Source: Cyclobacteriaceae bacterium
GTDB lineage: Bacteria > Bacteroidota > Bacteroidia > Cytophagales > Cyclobacteriaceae
Direction of reading: 5' to 3'
DNA: 36,563 nt
NCBI GenBank assembly: GCA_022841475.1
Contig: JALHRJ010000004.1
Span: forward strand, 132,683-169,245
The notes below the pieces were generated by a model. That model was given only the letters and a program-made list of their open reading frames with translations, was not told the DNA's origin and made no database searches. A program made the position numbers and the translations under genes. This document shows positions 4,739 to 13,543 of the stretch, one piece after another (position 1 is the first letter of the stretch; every line of letters starts with the position of its first letter).

Positions 4739-6238
4739 TTAACTCTTCCCTCTCCTTTGGAGAGGGAATGGGGTGAGGTCTCTCAAAACCTCCACAATCC
4801 TCACCATCGCCAGCGTATCCAATTTACAATACGCCCGCAGCGCTTGCCGCTGTATCGTAGCCGTAACGGCATCCTGATATTTCAATTGAGAATATATCAA
4901 ACTGGCCATACCACCTTCCTGGATGTCCAGTTCATCAAAGCGCAGTGCCGGCACCAGGACCGGCAACACAGCTTTAATAGAATAACTTCCTTTAAAATCC
5001 GGGTGATAATACCACTGCTTGCGAAACGGAATCATCAGGTCAACTATTCGGGTGTTCAGGTTATCAAGTCTGTTAGCATGCTCAGGAAATAATTCTACCA
5101 ATTCGTTAAGCCTGCTCTTTTCAAAACTCATGTTGTAACAAACGATGCTGCCCGAGGTGCCGAGGTACGAGAGTAATGTTTCGGTAAACTCTTTACGCGG
5201 ATCATGCAATCCGTCTCCAAGGAATTCAGAATGATCAAGTACGCCTCCGGGTGTCTGTTGCACATGCAACGAAAACTGAAAAGGAATTTGTTGATAAGGC
5301 CGACTTTGATCAAACTCGGGAATGCCCGGCATCATTGTTTCAAAATCTAAAAAGTAAAGTGGGTAGGTAAGAGTTGTTAAAAATTGTTGCAGCGCTTCGT
5401 GGTCTAGGTGCACGGCACCCGAGCGATGATGCGTAAGTTGCATACGGGCCGTTGCATTCAGTTCATAGTCATCCGGTATTTGATCAAGTGTTTGATACTC
5501 GTCTTCATATAATTTCCAGCCTGCTCCGCGCGCCAACTCAAACACAGAATTTTCGGCCGGTATATGTGCCCAACAATGATTCATAAAATCGCAAGGGTAG
5601 GGGTCAACACAATGCGGACCAATATCTACTACAGGTTCAGTACCGCTGCCGAGCATGGCTTTGAGTTCGGTTACTTTCTGCGCGATCGTTTCCTGTTGTT
5701 CGAGCACTTCTTCCAATACAGATTCGGTGGAAAATAAACTTTTAATGTCCAGCGCACCTTGTCGCACATAATTATTATTGAGGTGGATGATCGAGATATC
5801 GCTGATGGGCAGACTGCAGTTTTTTAAAACATAGTATTGCAGTGCAGCATCCTGAATGTGTTGTGGTTTTACGCGCGTGGTGCTCTTCACTTCAAAGGCA
5901 TACCATTGGGTTCCGTTTTGTACTAAGATGTCGATCGCACACAACACACCTTCATATTGAAAGGCGGCTTCGTAAAGGATGGTTTCGCCCCGCGCGATGA
6001 GCGCCTGCGTTCTTTTAACAGCGAGGTGATAGGAATAAAAGTCGGGCGGAGTTACATCGATACCATAGTTAAAAAGTTTGCGTGCGAGTTCACCCACATG
6101 GGTGCCGGCACCGAGAATAGCTTGTTGTTTTTCATCAGCGGGGTTTCGTAAGGCAGGTTTATGTTTATGCAGGAACAACCGTTTGGGGCACTGGCATCCA
6201 TACATGAACGTAGACTTCGAAAGCAGGTGTTTCTCCAA
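4739..6238 (-). CDS. DUF2779 protein: Cas4/RecB-like nuclease fused to DEDD-type exonuclease
   Basis: 499 residues. The N-terminal half resembles a Cas4/RecB-type PD-(D/E)XK nuclease: D103 (in CAIDILV) and E116-x-K118 (in YAFEVKS) fit the catalytic triad. C15 or C17 (CQCPKR) with C210, C216 and C222 (C-x5-C-x5-C) could bind an Fe-S cluster as in Cas4. The C-terminal half begins with FLDFET (D298, E300), continues with CYNMSFEKSRLNEL, and ends with YCKLDTLAMV, the pattern of a DnaQ-like 3'-5' exonuclease. The frame has no usable ATG, and an in-frame stop lies upstream, so the TTG at 6236-6238 is the likely start. No CRISPR genes are nearby. The last 13 or so residues come from a dispersed repeat. 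Confidence 0.85.
   Translation of the reverse strand: MEKHLLSKSTFMYGCQCPKRLFLHKHKPALRNPADEKQQAILGAGTHVGELARKLFNYGIDVTPPDFYSYHLAVKRTQALIARGETILYEAAFQYEGVLCAIDILVQNGTQWYAFEVKSTTRVKPQHIQDAALQYYVLKNCSLPISDISIIHLNNNYVRQGALDIKSLFSTESVLEEVLEQQETIAQKVTELKAMLGSGTEPVVDIGPHCVDPYPCDFMNHCWAHIPAENSVFELARGAGWKLYEDEYQTLDQIPDDYELNATARMQLTHHRSGAVHLDHEALQQFLTTLTYPLYFLDFETMMPGIPEFDQSRPYQQIPFQFSLHVQQTPGGVLDHSEFLGDGLHDPRKEFTETLLSYLGTSGSIVCYNMSFEKSRLNELVELFPEHANRLDNLNTRIVDLMIPFRKQWYYHPDFKGSYSIKAVLPVLVPALRFDELDIQEGGMASLIYSQLKYQDAVTATIQRQALRAYCKLDTLAMVRIVEVLRDLTPFPLQRRGKS
4741..4780. repeat. CCCTCTCC hairpin repeat (simple form), inside the DUF2779 3' end
   Basis: CCCTCTCC and GGAGAGGG form a hairpin with a short TTT-type loop, followed by AATGGGGTGAGGTC. 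It is the uninterrupted counterpart of the composite element at 258-364. Read on the minus strand, it encodes the last residues (DLTPFPLQRRGKS) and the stop codon of the DUF2779 protein. Confidence 0.85.
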
Positions 6239-6470
6239 GGATATTTTTTGTAGTGTAAGGTATGATATTCTGAGTGGTTTTTAATTACTCTTCTTTTCAA
6301 TCAATTAAACTTCCTCTCTGGATCTAAATCGCCATCACGTGAGTAGGTTGGGGTGAGTTTGAGGGCTTCGCGATTTATTCATTAATTGATTATCATGACC
6401 GCTTGGCAAAGTCGGGTCAGGAAAAAAATTGTTACCTTTAATTAATTCCAACTTCAAAACTTCAACCCCT

Positions 6471-6842
6471 ATGGCAAAAGGAAACTATGTAGACGGTTTT
6501 GTAATCCCCATTCCCAAAAAGAAAACAGCCCAATACAAAAAAATAGCGCGCGAGGCGTGCACCGTCTGGCTTAAAATGGGTGCCCTCGATTATAAAGAAT
6601 GTATACTGGATGATGCAAAGCCCCCGTTCATTACGTTCACTTTTCCCCAGATGGCAAAGGTCAAGATGGGTGAAGCAGTTTGGTTCTCATTCATTGTCTT
6701 CAAATCACGCGCTCATCGCGATGCCGTGAATAAGAAGGTGATGGCCTATTTCTTAAAAAAATATGGAAGCGATATGGGCAGCGCAATGCCATTTGATGGG
6801 AAGCGCATCGCCTTTGGAGGTTTCAAGGTTATGGTATCCTGA
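6471..6842 (+). CDS. DUF1428 family protein
   Basis: A 123-residue small soluble protein of the dimeric alpha/beta-barrel fold. Family marks are the N-terminal YVDGFVIPIPKKK strand, the helix with A-x-x-x-x-x-W, the ECILDD strand and the C-terminal block with MPFDGKRIAFGGF. The last block (Met-Pro-Phe-Asp-x-x-Arg-x-x-x-Gly-Gly-Phe) is very characteristic. The ATG at 6471 fits family lengths; the TTG extension to 6429 does not. No function is established; the family is related to small antibiotic-biosynthesis-type monooxygenase folds, but no cofactor or reaction is shown. It is flanked by genes on the opposite strand and is probably monocistronic. Confidence 0.9.
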   Translation: MAKGNYVDGFVIPIPKKKTAQYKKIAREACTVWLKMGALDYKECILDDAKPPFITFTFPQMAKVKMGEAVWFSFIVFKSRAHRDAVNKKVMAYFLKKYGSDMGSAMPFDGKRIAFGGFKVMVS

Positions 6843-7074
6843 CCAGCATGTAAGCATTAATAGTAAGCCTATCAGGAATTCCTTGATGTTCGTAGACGTT
6901 CACTGATTTTCAGCTTTCAATTAAGCTATTGTTTTGAGAAAAAAACAAGATCCCTTTGGTAATTCCCTATAAAGTGAAAGATAAGAGTAATAAAACACGG
7001 AATCATGAAGCTTAGGCCCCGCTTGGAATAGGTCTTCCGAAATGTAAACTCCTCGAAAGAAATATAAATTAATA

Positions 7075-7101
7075 GAAGCAAAGTCTTAACGACTTTGCTT
7101 C
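7075..7101 (-). terminator. Perfect 11-bp hairpin, likely terminator of the secreted-protein gene
   Basis: GAAGCAAAGTC (7075-7085) and GACTTTGCTTC (7091-7101) pair perfectly around a 5-nt loop. The hairpin lies 12 bp beyond the stop of the minus-strand gene 7114-8142. On that strand TATTAATTTATATTT follows, a weak U-rich tail. Confidence 0.65.
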
Positions 7102-7113
7102 TAAAGAGACATC

Positions 7114-8142
7114 TTATTTAGATTTTTCCGCCAGCTTGGTAAGACCCACGTTTAAAAACTCTGTCATCATCCGGCCCACTTCTTTCTTATAAAGTTCGTT
7201 GTTGCATGTTAGAATATGCGAAGGTCGCAGGTCTACATTTTCAACAAACACAATGGCTGCGTAGTCAGGAATAGTGGTGGATTTTGCTAATGCTGTTTCG
7301 CGTAGTTTTTCATCTTTGTTAAAGACAGGCTCTTTACTATAGATTTTTCCTTTCAGACCAGTCATAATGGATGCCTCTGGTGCCGACAATTTTTTGCCAA
7401 AGGAAAAATTAATGTATGAGGGAATTAACGTAGAGCCAGCCAGCATCTCACCAAAGTGAAAGTCAGGCTTTCCTTTTACAGACGACATGTTGAGTAACTG
7501 TGAGCGCATGACTGTTAGTTCAACAAAATTAAAGGTGAGTGTTACATCCGAAACAATAGCATCATGGAGGGCTTTGGAAAGCACACCTGTGTTACTTCCA
7601 ATTCCGCCCATGCCCATGGAGCCTGCACCGGTACCTTTTTCTTTACCTGATTTTGTTTCCCTCTTGACAAAGTAAGAATAATCCGCTGGTACTGCCCGTA
7701 CATATCCAACAGCTTGCGTAGAGCTCAATTGGCCACCCTCTTTCCTGATCCAATCGCTTAAGACATCGGTCTTCCCGGCTTCATCCGCTGAAATGATTTC
7801 AAAGCCTTGTGATTTTAATTCAGTTACATAATGTTGGTACGCATTGTTTGCTAGCTCCATGAAATCTTTGCTGTCTACCCCATCAAGGGAAACCCCCATA
7901 GCTACTTTGGTGTCACCCTTCAACCGCCCAAATGATTCACCTCCTTCGGTGCTGGCAGAAGCACTTCCAAACACCTGGAAATACACATTGAAGGAGTTTA
8001 TGTAAACACGCTTGGGTGCATCCTTAAATTTACCGGCATTGAAAGAACCATGATTAGCCGTTTCCTTTTCTGTGATGGGTTGTGCATCTGTTAACGCGGA
8101 TAGGAGTACGACTGCACAAATTAATACAATTATCTTTTTCAT
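7114..8142 (-). CDS. Secreted protein of unknown function
   Basis: 342 residues with a classic Sec signal peptide (KK followed by IIVLICAVVLLSALTDAQ), so it is probably periplasmic; no lipobox Cys is seen. The mature part has a strand with KRVYINSFNVYFQVFGSAS, a helical stretch ending QHYVTELKSQGFEIISADEA, and a Gly-rich loop GTGAGSMGMGGIGSNTG near residue 177. After that come a VSDVTLTFNFVEL strand and a C-terminal YKKEVGRMMTEFLNVGLTKL helix. I cannot place it in a named family. The layout (soluble, repeated DY-x-x-(Y/I)-(F/V)-x-(V/K) strands) is reminiscent of outer-membrane-associated TolB/CsgG-like folds, but this is a guess. It is monocistronic, with a hairpin after its stop. Confidence 0.82.
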   Translation of the reverse strand: MKKIIVLICAVVLLSALTDAQPITEKETANHGSFNAGKFKDAPKRVYINSFNVYFQVFGSASASTEGGESFGRLKGDTKVAMGVSLDGVDSKDFMELANNAYQHYVTELKSQGFEIISADEAGKTDVLSDWIRKEGGQLSSTQAVGYVRAVPADYSYFVKRETKSGKEKGTGAGSMGMGGIGSNTGVLSKALHDAIVSDVTLTFNFVELTVMRSQLLNMSSVKGKPDFHFGEMLAGSTLIPSYINFSFGKKLSAPEASIMTGLKGKIYSKEPVFNKDEKLRETALAKSTTIPDYAAIVFVENVDLRPSHILTCNNELYKKEVGRMMTEFLNVGLTKLAEKSK

Positions 8143-8348
8143 AATGCTAGGGTTTGTTTAGTTGTCTAACTGAAAGAGTTGCCAAGGTCTTACTATGAGG
8201 CAAACCAAAACATACAACGGAGATGGTATTCTTATATACCATGTATTACGGATGGCTGCTTGTATCCAGTCGGAGTGCCATGTTTATCCGTAGTTCACGG
8301 TAGTACATTTACCACGTAAAGGGTATACTTCTGTGAAGTAAACGAGAC

Positions 8349-8356
8349 TAAGTTTG
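8349..8356 (+). promoter_or_regulatory. Possible -7 element (TAnnTTTG) of the 8389 lipoprotein gene
   Basis: TAAGTTTG matches the Bacteroidota -7 consensus TAnnTTTG and lies about 33 bp upstream of the ATG at 8389. No convincing TTTG -33 element is visible at the expected distance, so this is tentative. Confidence 0.3.
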
Positions 8357-8388
8357 CAGCGTTATATTCCACACATTTATTACAGGCT

Positions 8389-8886
8389 ATGAAATTTATC
8401 ACTTCACTACTCGTATTTACTACACTTTGCTTTTTCTCCGGATGTGATCAGAAAGAAGACTTTAGCTGCGACCGCAACGCTCCGATAGAAATTCAAAAGG
8501 AAAAAATCTGTGCATTTGCCCGAAGTGAATATTACCGGCATTATGTAAATTTCCAAACAGGCATTGAAATAGAAGAAATATCATTATTTGTTACCTACTC
8601 TACGGGCAATTTTACCTTGCGTGTAACGGTTGCGGCTGAGAATGGAGATGGTTCGAACCTGCGAGAGCTAATTAAAGTAGGGCAGGAGTATACCTATCAA
8701 AACAACGAAGGGCGAATTATTTTTCCGGGCATAAACCAGACCTTTAGTGGTAAAATAATTTTTTCATCGTTCGATCGGATAAATAAAAAGGCAACCGGTA
8801 CTTTTGATTTTAGCGTGGAGAGCAGTGCTAATCCTTCGGCTCCTTTTCCAATGTCAGGAAGTTTTCAGGAAGTTGGTTTTGAATAA
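8389..8886 (+). CDS. Small lipoprotein, DUF6252-like
   Basis: 165 residues. A lipoprotein signal peptide ends in FFSGC, giving Cys19 as the lipidated residue, with D and Q next to it. The rest is mostly beta, with NFTLRVTVAAENGDG and a late stretch ATGTFDFSVES followed by SGSF. Bacteroidota lipoproteins that describe this pattern (a strand with D-R-x-x-K-x-A-T-G-T-F-x-F) are often filed as DUF6252; I rate that as likely but unproven. It is probably surface or periplasm-exposed and of unknown function. It converges with the response-regulator gene ending at 8902. Confidence 0.8.
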   Translation: MKFITSLLVFTTLCFFSGCDQKEDFSCDRNAPIEIQKEKICAFARSEYYRHYVNFQTGIEIEEISLFVTYSTGNFTLRVTVAAENGDGSNLRELIKVGQEYTYQNNEGRIIFPGINQTFSGKIIFSSFDRINKKATGTFDFSVESSANPSAPFPMSGSFQEVGFE

Positions 8887-8901
8887 CCCAGTTGCTCGAT
8901 T

Positions 8902-9519
8902 TTAAATCAAATTATTAGCGTATGCAAATTTGATAAGTCCGACCAACGTATTGGTATTCGTTTTCTTAAAAATATTCTTTCGGTGGGTTTCAACAGTGCG
9001 TCTGCTAATGAATAGCTCTTCAGCAATTTGCTCATTGGTAAATTCTTTCGCAATCAGTTTAAGTATCTCTCGTTCGCGTGAGGAGAGCAATTTGTGTTCA
9101 CCGGGCACGTGCAGGGAATCCACCAGCATTTTGTTAATGTCGCTACTCAGGTACAGTTTCCCTTCGCATACCTGTTCAATAGCTTTATGCAACTCGCGAT
9201 GCGAATCGTTTTTAAGTACATAAGCGTTTATACCTGATTTTAATACTTCGCGCACAATATGCGGCTCATCGTGCATACTCAGCACAATTATTTTCAGATC
9301 AGGATGTAGGTGGCGCACCTTACGCACGATGTCCAAACCAAAAACGTCCGGCAAACTAAGATCCGTAATTAGTACATCTGCTTTGTTTGTGGCAAACCAA
9401 TTGATGGCAGCACTCCCATTGTTGAATTTTTTTACAACCTCTACGTCACCTCTGCTTTGCAGGATTTGATCTACCCCGTCCGAAACGATTTCATGGTCAT
9501 CAATCAGAACAATCTGCAT
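8902..9519 (-). CDS. NarL/LuxR-family response regulator
   Basis: 205 residues. The receiver domain spans about 1-120 with acidic D7/D8, phospho-acceptor D53 (VLITDLSLPD), a Ser at the switch position (VLSMHDE) and K103 (AYVLKND). The C-terminal LuxR-type helix-turn-helix (about 140-200) shows LSSREREILKLIAKEFTNEQIAEELFISRRTVETHRKNI. It is a DNA-binding output regulator. The start is the ATG at 9519 (MQIVLIDDHE), since the upstream extension carries no receiver residues. The kinase gene 9605-11617 lies just upstream on the same strand, so the two almost certainly form one system. The input signal and target genes are unknown. Confidence 0.94.
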   Translation of the reverse strand: MQIVLIDDHEIVSDGVDQILQSRGDVEVVKKFNNGSAAINWFATNKADVLITDLSLPDVFGLDIVRKVRHLHPDLKIIVLSMHDEPHIVREVLKSGINAYVLKNDSHRELHKAIEQVCEGKLYLSSDINKMLVDSLHVPGEHKLLSSREREILKLIAKEFTNEQIAEELFISRRTVETHRKNIFKKTNTNTLVGLIKFAYANNLI

Positions 9520-9559
9520 GTTATCCTTTTTAGATATTAATCTTTTCCACCATGTTGAG

Positions 9560-9574
9560 CGGGAATTCATCCCG
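9560..9574 (-). other. Small hairpin between kinase and response-regulator genes
   Basis: CGGGA and TCCCG pair around a 5-nt loop in the 85-bp gap between the kinase stop and the regulator start. Without a U run it is more likely an intercistronic processing or stability element than a terminator, and it may be chance. Confidence 0.3.
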
Positions 9575-9604
9575 AAAGATATTAACTAATAAAAATCCAC
9601 TCCA

Positions 9605-11617
9605 TCAGGAGTTTGCGGTATTTTTAGTAAGCAGTTCTCTATTTTCCTTTGTTAAGGAAAGAGAGGGAACTATAATCATAAACGAGGTGCCCTTTACTCC
9701 TACAGTAGTTTCAAGTGTATATTCACCTTTCATTAAATTAATTCTCGAAAGCAGATTTTGCCAACCGTGCCCTTTTGCTTTATTAAGGATGGTTTTATCG
9801 AACCCATTACCATCATCATCAATGGTAACGACCCATTCATCTGCATGTCCTATAAGTTGTATTTCAATTCGATGAGCCTGATTGTGTTTTACAATGTTAT
9901 TGACCCATTCCTGTGCAATCCGATAGAGGTTTATTTCGTACACTTCCGGAAGGCGTTCGGGAAAATCATAGCTGGATACTTCGAGGGCAAGAAGGCCACC
10001 CGATTTATTTACACGCAGCGCTAATTCTTCCAGGGCTTTTATAAGCCCACCATTAATGAGGGTGGGGGGCATCAGGTTAAAGGCAATACTTTTTATCTCT
10101 ACCCGCATTTCATCGAGTATCTTTTCGGAGGTTTTAGCTATCGAGAGTCTCTTCTCTGTATCGGGGTTATTTTCCAAACCAGCTAATGTCATCTTTAAAC
10201 CAGACACCAATTGACCTAACCCATCGTGCAGGTCTTGGGCAAAGCGCTTATGTTCTTCTTCTTTTGAAGTAAGGGCTGAACTGATCTGGGCTTCTTTAAT
10301 ACGTATCTCTTGTTGTTGCAGCAATAGCTGTTCTTTCTTTCTATTACGGTTAATCAACAAAATTGTAAGCATGACCGAGAAAAGCGCAACAACCAAAAGA
10401 AAAATGAAAATAAAAACATTTCTCTGTATGGTGGCTCTTTGCCCGACCAATTCAATATTTTGAAGTGCTATCTTCTTCTCCTTTTCTTCATTTCCCAGTT
10501 TGGCCTCAAGATTAGCAATAACCGTTGCATGCTGCTGCGAAAAGGTGCTATCGATCACAGTGGTGTAACGGGTCAGAAATTCATTTCCGAGGATTGAATT
10601 TCCTAACAGGTACTGGGCTTGCGCGGTAGCCTTAAGGAGTGTTGCTGCAAAGGCTTCCAACTCTGGGTTATTATCCAGTATATCTAACGCTTGTTTGGAA
10701 TAGGTTAATGCTTTCTCAGGTTTATTCATTTCTACAAAAATGGTTGTCAGATTGCTTAAGGTACTCAAGTCAGTTTTTGGATTAGCTCCTATGATGGCAC
10801 CTCTTTGGACTGAAACTAAAAAATAAGTAAGTGCCGTTTCATATTCTTTTTGATCCAAAAAAGTATTTCCCAGATTATCATGGAGTGCATAATACATACG
10901 TTGATTACCCGCTTGTTTTGAAAGCGCAATAGCCTGTGTATAATTCTCAACCGCCAGCGTATGGTTGCCGGTGTTTTTATAGCAAACCCCAAGATTTGCT
11001 CGTGAGATTGCTTGATCGTTTGGTAAGGCAAGCTGTTCACGAATAGCCAATGCTTTCTTGTGATAGGATAAGGCCACATCAAACTTGCGCAACTCCTGGT
11101 TGATTAACCCGATATTGTTCAAGTACTTTGCTCTATTGATCTGGTTTGCAGGTAGATTTTTTTCATTGAGTGCAAGCGCTTGAGAAAAATACTGCAACGC
11201 CAAGTCAAAATTCCCTTTGTTCCAGTAATTCATGCCCAGATTGTTCAGACTTTTTTCTTCAATGTGAGGCCATTTTTTCTGTTGGCTAAGTTGCAGCGCC
11301 TGCTGAAAATAATAGGCTGCTGAATCCACCTGATGCAAAACATCAAAATAAACACCCTGCGTGTTTAACAGCTCATTGTAACCAAATAAAAAGCCTGTGC
11401 TTTTAGCCATGGTTTTGCCTTTGTATATCATGGAGAGAGCCTTCTCCGGATCGTTGAAGATGTAGTAGAAAGCAGCTTCGTTCATTGATCTGATTCGGAT
11501 GGAATCACTTTCGGAAGATTCTATCTGATTAAGCAATTCGTTAATTTTTACCTGGCCCATCACCACACATGGCCAGTACAAAGAGATAACAATCAGGATG
11601 ATAAGAAAGTGTTTCAT
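9605..11617 (-). CDS. TPR-containing sensor histidine kinase (NarX/LytS-like, HisKA_3)
   Basis: 670 residues. A signal peptide (about 1-21) precedes some 300 residues of tetratricopeptide repeats (for example SLNNLGMNYWNKGNFDLALQ, LNNIGLINQELRKFDVALSY), so the sensor is periplasmic. A membrane helix (VFIFIFLLVVALFSVMLTILLI, about 397-420) leads to a coiled linker. Then comes HisKA_3 with H464 in FAQDLHDGLGQ, and an HATPase with the N box EWVNNIVKHN, G1 box DDDGNGF and G2 box GHGWQNLLSRI. It autophosphorylates on H464 and passes phosphate to the regulator at 8902. TPR sensors of this layout are typical of Bacteroidota. The ligand is not evident. Confidence 0.94.
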   Translation of the reverse strand: MKHFLIILIVISLYWPCVVMGQVKINELLNQIESSESDSIRIRSMNEAAFYYIFNDPEKALSMIYKGKTMAKSTGFLFGYNELLNTQGVYFDVLHQVDSAAYYFQQALQLSQQKKWPHIEEKSLNNLGMNYWNKGNFDLALQYFSQALALNEKNLPANQINRAKYLNNIGLINQELRKFDVALSYHKKALAIREQLALPNDQAISRANLGVCYKNTGNHTLAVENYTQAIALSKQAGNQRMYYALHDNLGNTFLDQKEYETALTYFLVSVQRGAIIGANPKTDLSTLSNLTTIFVEMNKPEKALTYSKQALDILDNNPELEAFAATLLKATAQAQYLLGNSILGNEFLTRYTTVIDSTFSQQHATVIANLEAKLGNEEKEKKIALQNIELVGQRATIQRNVFIFIFLLVVALFSVMLTILLINRNRKKEQLLLQQQEIRIKEAQISSALTSKEEEHKRFAQDLHDGLGQLVSGLKMTLAGLENNPDTEKRLSIAKTSEKILDEMRVEIKSIAFNLMPPTLINGGLIKALEELALRVNKSGGLLALEVSSYDFPERLPEVYEINLYRIAQEWVNNIVKHNQAHRIEIQLIGHADEWVVTIDDDGNGFDKTILNKAKGHGWQNLLSRINLMKGEYTLETTVGVKGTSFMIIVPSLSLTKENRELLTKNTANS

Positions 11618-11746
11618 CAGCAGATTAATAATGAATGTAGTAGGTGAGATGTCATCATACTTGGTGGAGAAGGTAAAAATAAGGAATAACTTTTATACCA
11701 AAAGAGTTAGGGCATCACCATAATCACCATAGTTGGTGTAAGGTCC

Positions 11747-11778
11747 AACCTTGCACATACAGTGTTTATACTGAGCCG
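11747..11778. repeat. Solitary relative of the 44-bp array unit
   Basis: CCTTGCACATACAGTGTTTATACTGAGCC matches the first two thirds of the 44-bp unit (CCTCGCGTATGCAGTGTTTATACTAAGCAC) with a handful of differences. The final AAACACAA part is absent. It is more than 11 kb from the array. Confidence 0.7.
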
Positions 11779-11951
11779 AATGAGAACCTTTTTACCCTTA
11801 ATCCAACCTCCAAGTTCGAGTACAAGTGACCTCATCAATTCCAGAATCTTGCAGAGATTCGTTACAAATAGTAAAAGAGGAGACGGATTTTTCGTTTTCG
11901 ACACATAATTTCATTCTTTTATATATGTTTTTTATCACCAATAAGTACCAA

Positions 11952-12737
11952 ATGATAATAGCGAGAAAAGAGGCGATTTATTTATTGACAATCGTCTTTA
12001 TTGCTATCGGATGTAAAATGGACGATGAGGGTTTACAACAATCAATAACAAAAAAATGTTACTTGCTCAAATCTACCACCACTCATTCTATTAATGATTT
12101 TATTGACGAGGAAAGTTATGTGCTCAATTCTGAAGGAAGGGCTATAGGATTGACAAAAACGTTAAAAAACGCATCATCCGATGTTAGTTATAACGAGAGT
12201 TATTATTACGCACAAAATGGTAAAATTTCCAAAGTAGAAGGTTCGACTTATTATACTACCTATAATTACAATACATCAAACCAATTAATTAATGCTAGTT
12301 ATTATTTGAATAATATGATTACAACAATAATCGAGTATCAATATAACGTAACTGGTCAATTAGTTAAGAAAATTTATTCAGAGAAGCAATCAGATGTGCT
12401 CGTCTATAGTGGGTATCGGGAATACGCATACCTAAATAGTACCTCAAGGAATGCTAGCAAGGAATCATTTTATAATACAGGGAGTATACTTCAGTTTTAT
12501 GTTGAGTATGAGTACGATGAAAATCCTAACCCACTATCTACTATTGGACTAGAACAATTATTAACTGTGCCAACAGTCAATAATATTACCAAGTCTATTT
12601 ATACTCAAATTGCCGGAGCACCAAGCATCAATGTTACTATTAACACCTATCAGTATAATGATATCGGCTATCCAAGTCAAATGTTAAAATCATCTTCATT
12701 TGATGAGACAATCATTTTTCTCTATGACTGTAAATAA
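11952..12737 (+). CDS. AT-rich lipoprotein with YD-type repeat-like strands
   Basis: 261 residues from the ATG at 11952. The signal peptide ends in a lipobox (VFIAIGC). The mature part has repeated strands of the type YYY-x-x-x-G-K-I-x-K, NYN-x-x-x-Q-L-I, YQYN-x-x-G-Q-L-V-K and YQYNDIGYP, resembling YD/RHS-type strands seen in Bacteroidota surface lipoproteins. Codon use is clearly more A/T-rich than in its neighbours (AAA, AAT, TAT and ATT dominate), which suggests recent arrival or relaxed selection. An earlier ATG at 11925 lacks a credible signal. A solitary copy of the 44-bp repeat unit lies about 170 bp upstream. Function unknown. Confidence 0.8.
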   Translation: MIIARKEAIYLLTIVFIAIGCKMDDEGLQQSITKKCYLLKSTTTHSINDFIDEESYVLNSEGRAIGLTKTLKNASSDVSYNESYYYAQNGKISKVEGSTYYTTYNYNTSNQLINASYYLNNMITTIIEYQYNVTGQLVKKIYSEKQSDVLVYSGYREYAYLNSTSRNASKESFYNTGSILQFYVEYEYDENPNPLSTIGLEQLLTVPTVNNITKSIYTQIAGAPSINVTINTYQYNDIGYPSQMLKSSSFDETIIFLYDCK

Positions 12738-12990
12738 AGCATCACCTGAATTGTGTAAGTATCGCACTCTTGCATATTACCTTCGATTCAGAATTATGTT
12801 GAATTAACCTTGGCTTTAGCTCATCTAGTGCATCTCGATTAACTCATGGCTAAAACGCATGGCCGTTTACTAACCCATACACGGCTAAACATAATTGTTC
12901 ATTTAACACTTCCATGTGGAGAAAGGTAAGTTAGGTCAACTTAAGCATCAACAGCCGATCCTTCCCACCAGTTAGCGATCTGGATTGGGT

Positions 12991-13404
12991 TCAGTTGTTT
13001 GGCTTTAACAAAGCCACTACACTTTCATCCACACGTTTAGGCTTCAGCGTATCACCGTCAAGCAAGCACCAAACTGTTTTGGCTTTTGCCAGCAGCTTAC
13101 CGGCCTGATTCGTTATGTAAACAAACCGTTCCGAGCGCGGTCCATTCGATTCACCTACCCAGGTAGTGGCAACAATACTATCACCACGGAATGCCGGGCT
13201 GAAGTAATCAATTTCATGCCGCAACACAACCCATAAATACATTTGCCTTGCTTCCGCAGATGCCAGGGCGGCCCAATGCGCAGCCGCTACCTCTTGAACC
13301 CAGCGCACATACACCACATTGTTAACATGACTCATATCGTCAATGTCACTTTCCAAAACCGGCAAGGTGATGCTAAAATCGTTTTCGTTAGGATGGGAGT
13401 TCAT
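12991..13404 (-). CDS. Acyl-CoA thioesterase of the hot-dog (4HBT) family
   Basis: A 137-residue single hot-dog domain. After a short lead (ENDFSITLPV) comes the family core DIDDMSHVNNVVYVRWVQE, with the D-x-x-x-H-V-N-N-x-x-Y-x-x-W pattern of YbgC/FatA-type thioesterases. The central helix region AHWAAL follows, then VVLRHEIDYFSPAFRGD, with the R-x-x-x-D-Y motif. It probably hydrolyses acyl-CoA or acyl-ACP; the chain length is not predictable. The start is the ATG at 13404 (MNSHPNE); the upstream extension to 13476 adds a hydrophobic stretch that the family lacks. It diverges from the DEAD-box helicase gene. Confidence 0.88.
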   Translation of the reverse strand: MNSHPNENDFSITLPVLESDIDDMSHVNNVVYVRWVQEVAAAHWAALASAEARQMYLWVVLRHEIDYFSPAFRGDSIVATTWVGESNGPRSERFVYITNQAGKLLAKAKTVWCLLDGDTLKPKRVDESVVALLKPNN

Positions 13405-13543
13405 AACCAAAATAAGGATCAAGGTATATGTTTTGCAGCTATTGGCCATAGGCATCGATTCCAAAACAAGATTCACGAACTTATTGTACCTTGCAGCATC
13501 AACGGCCTAACGCCTTTTTTTAACTAATAACAACACCTACATT

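Noticed and set aside
13508..13522. GGC/GCC with T run ahead of the helicase as an attenuator
   Set aside because: The stem is only three base pairs, too weak to call a terminator.
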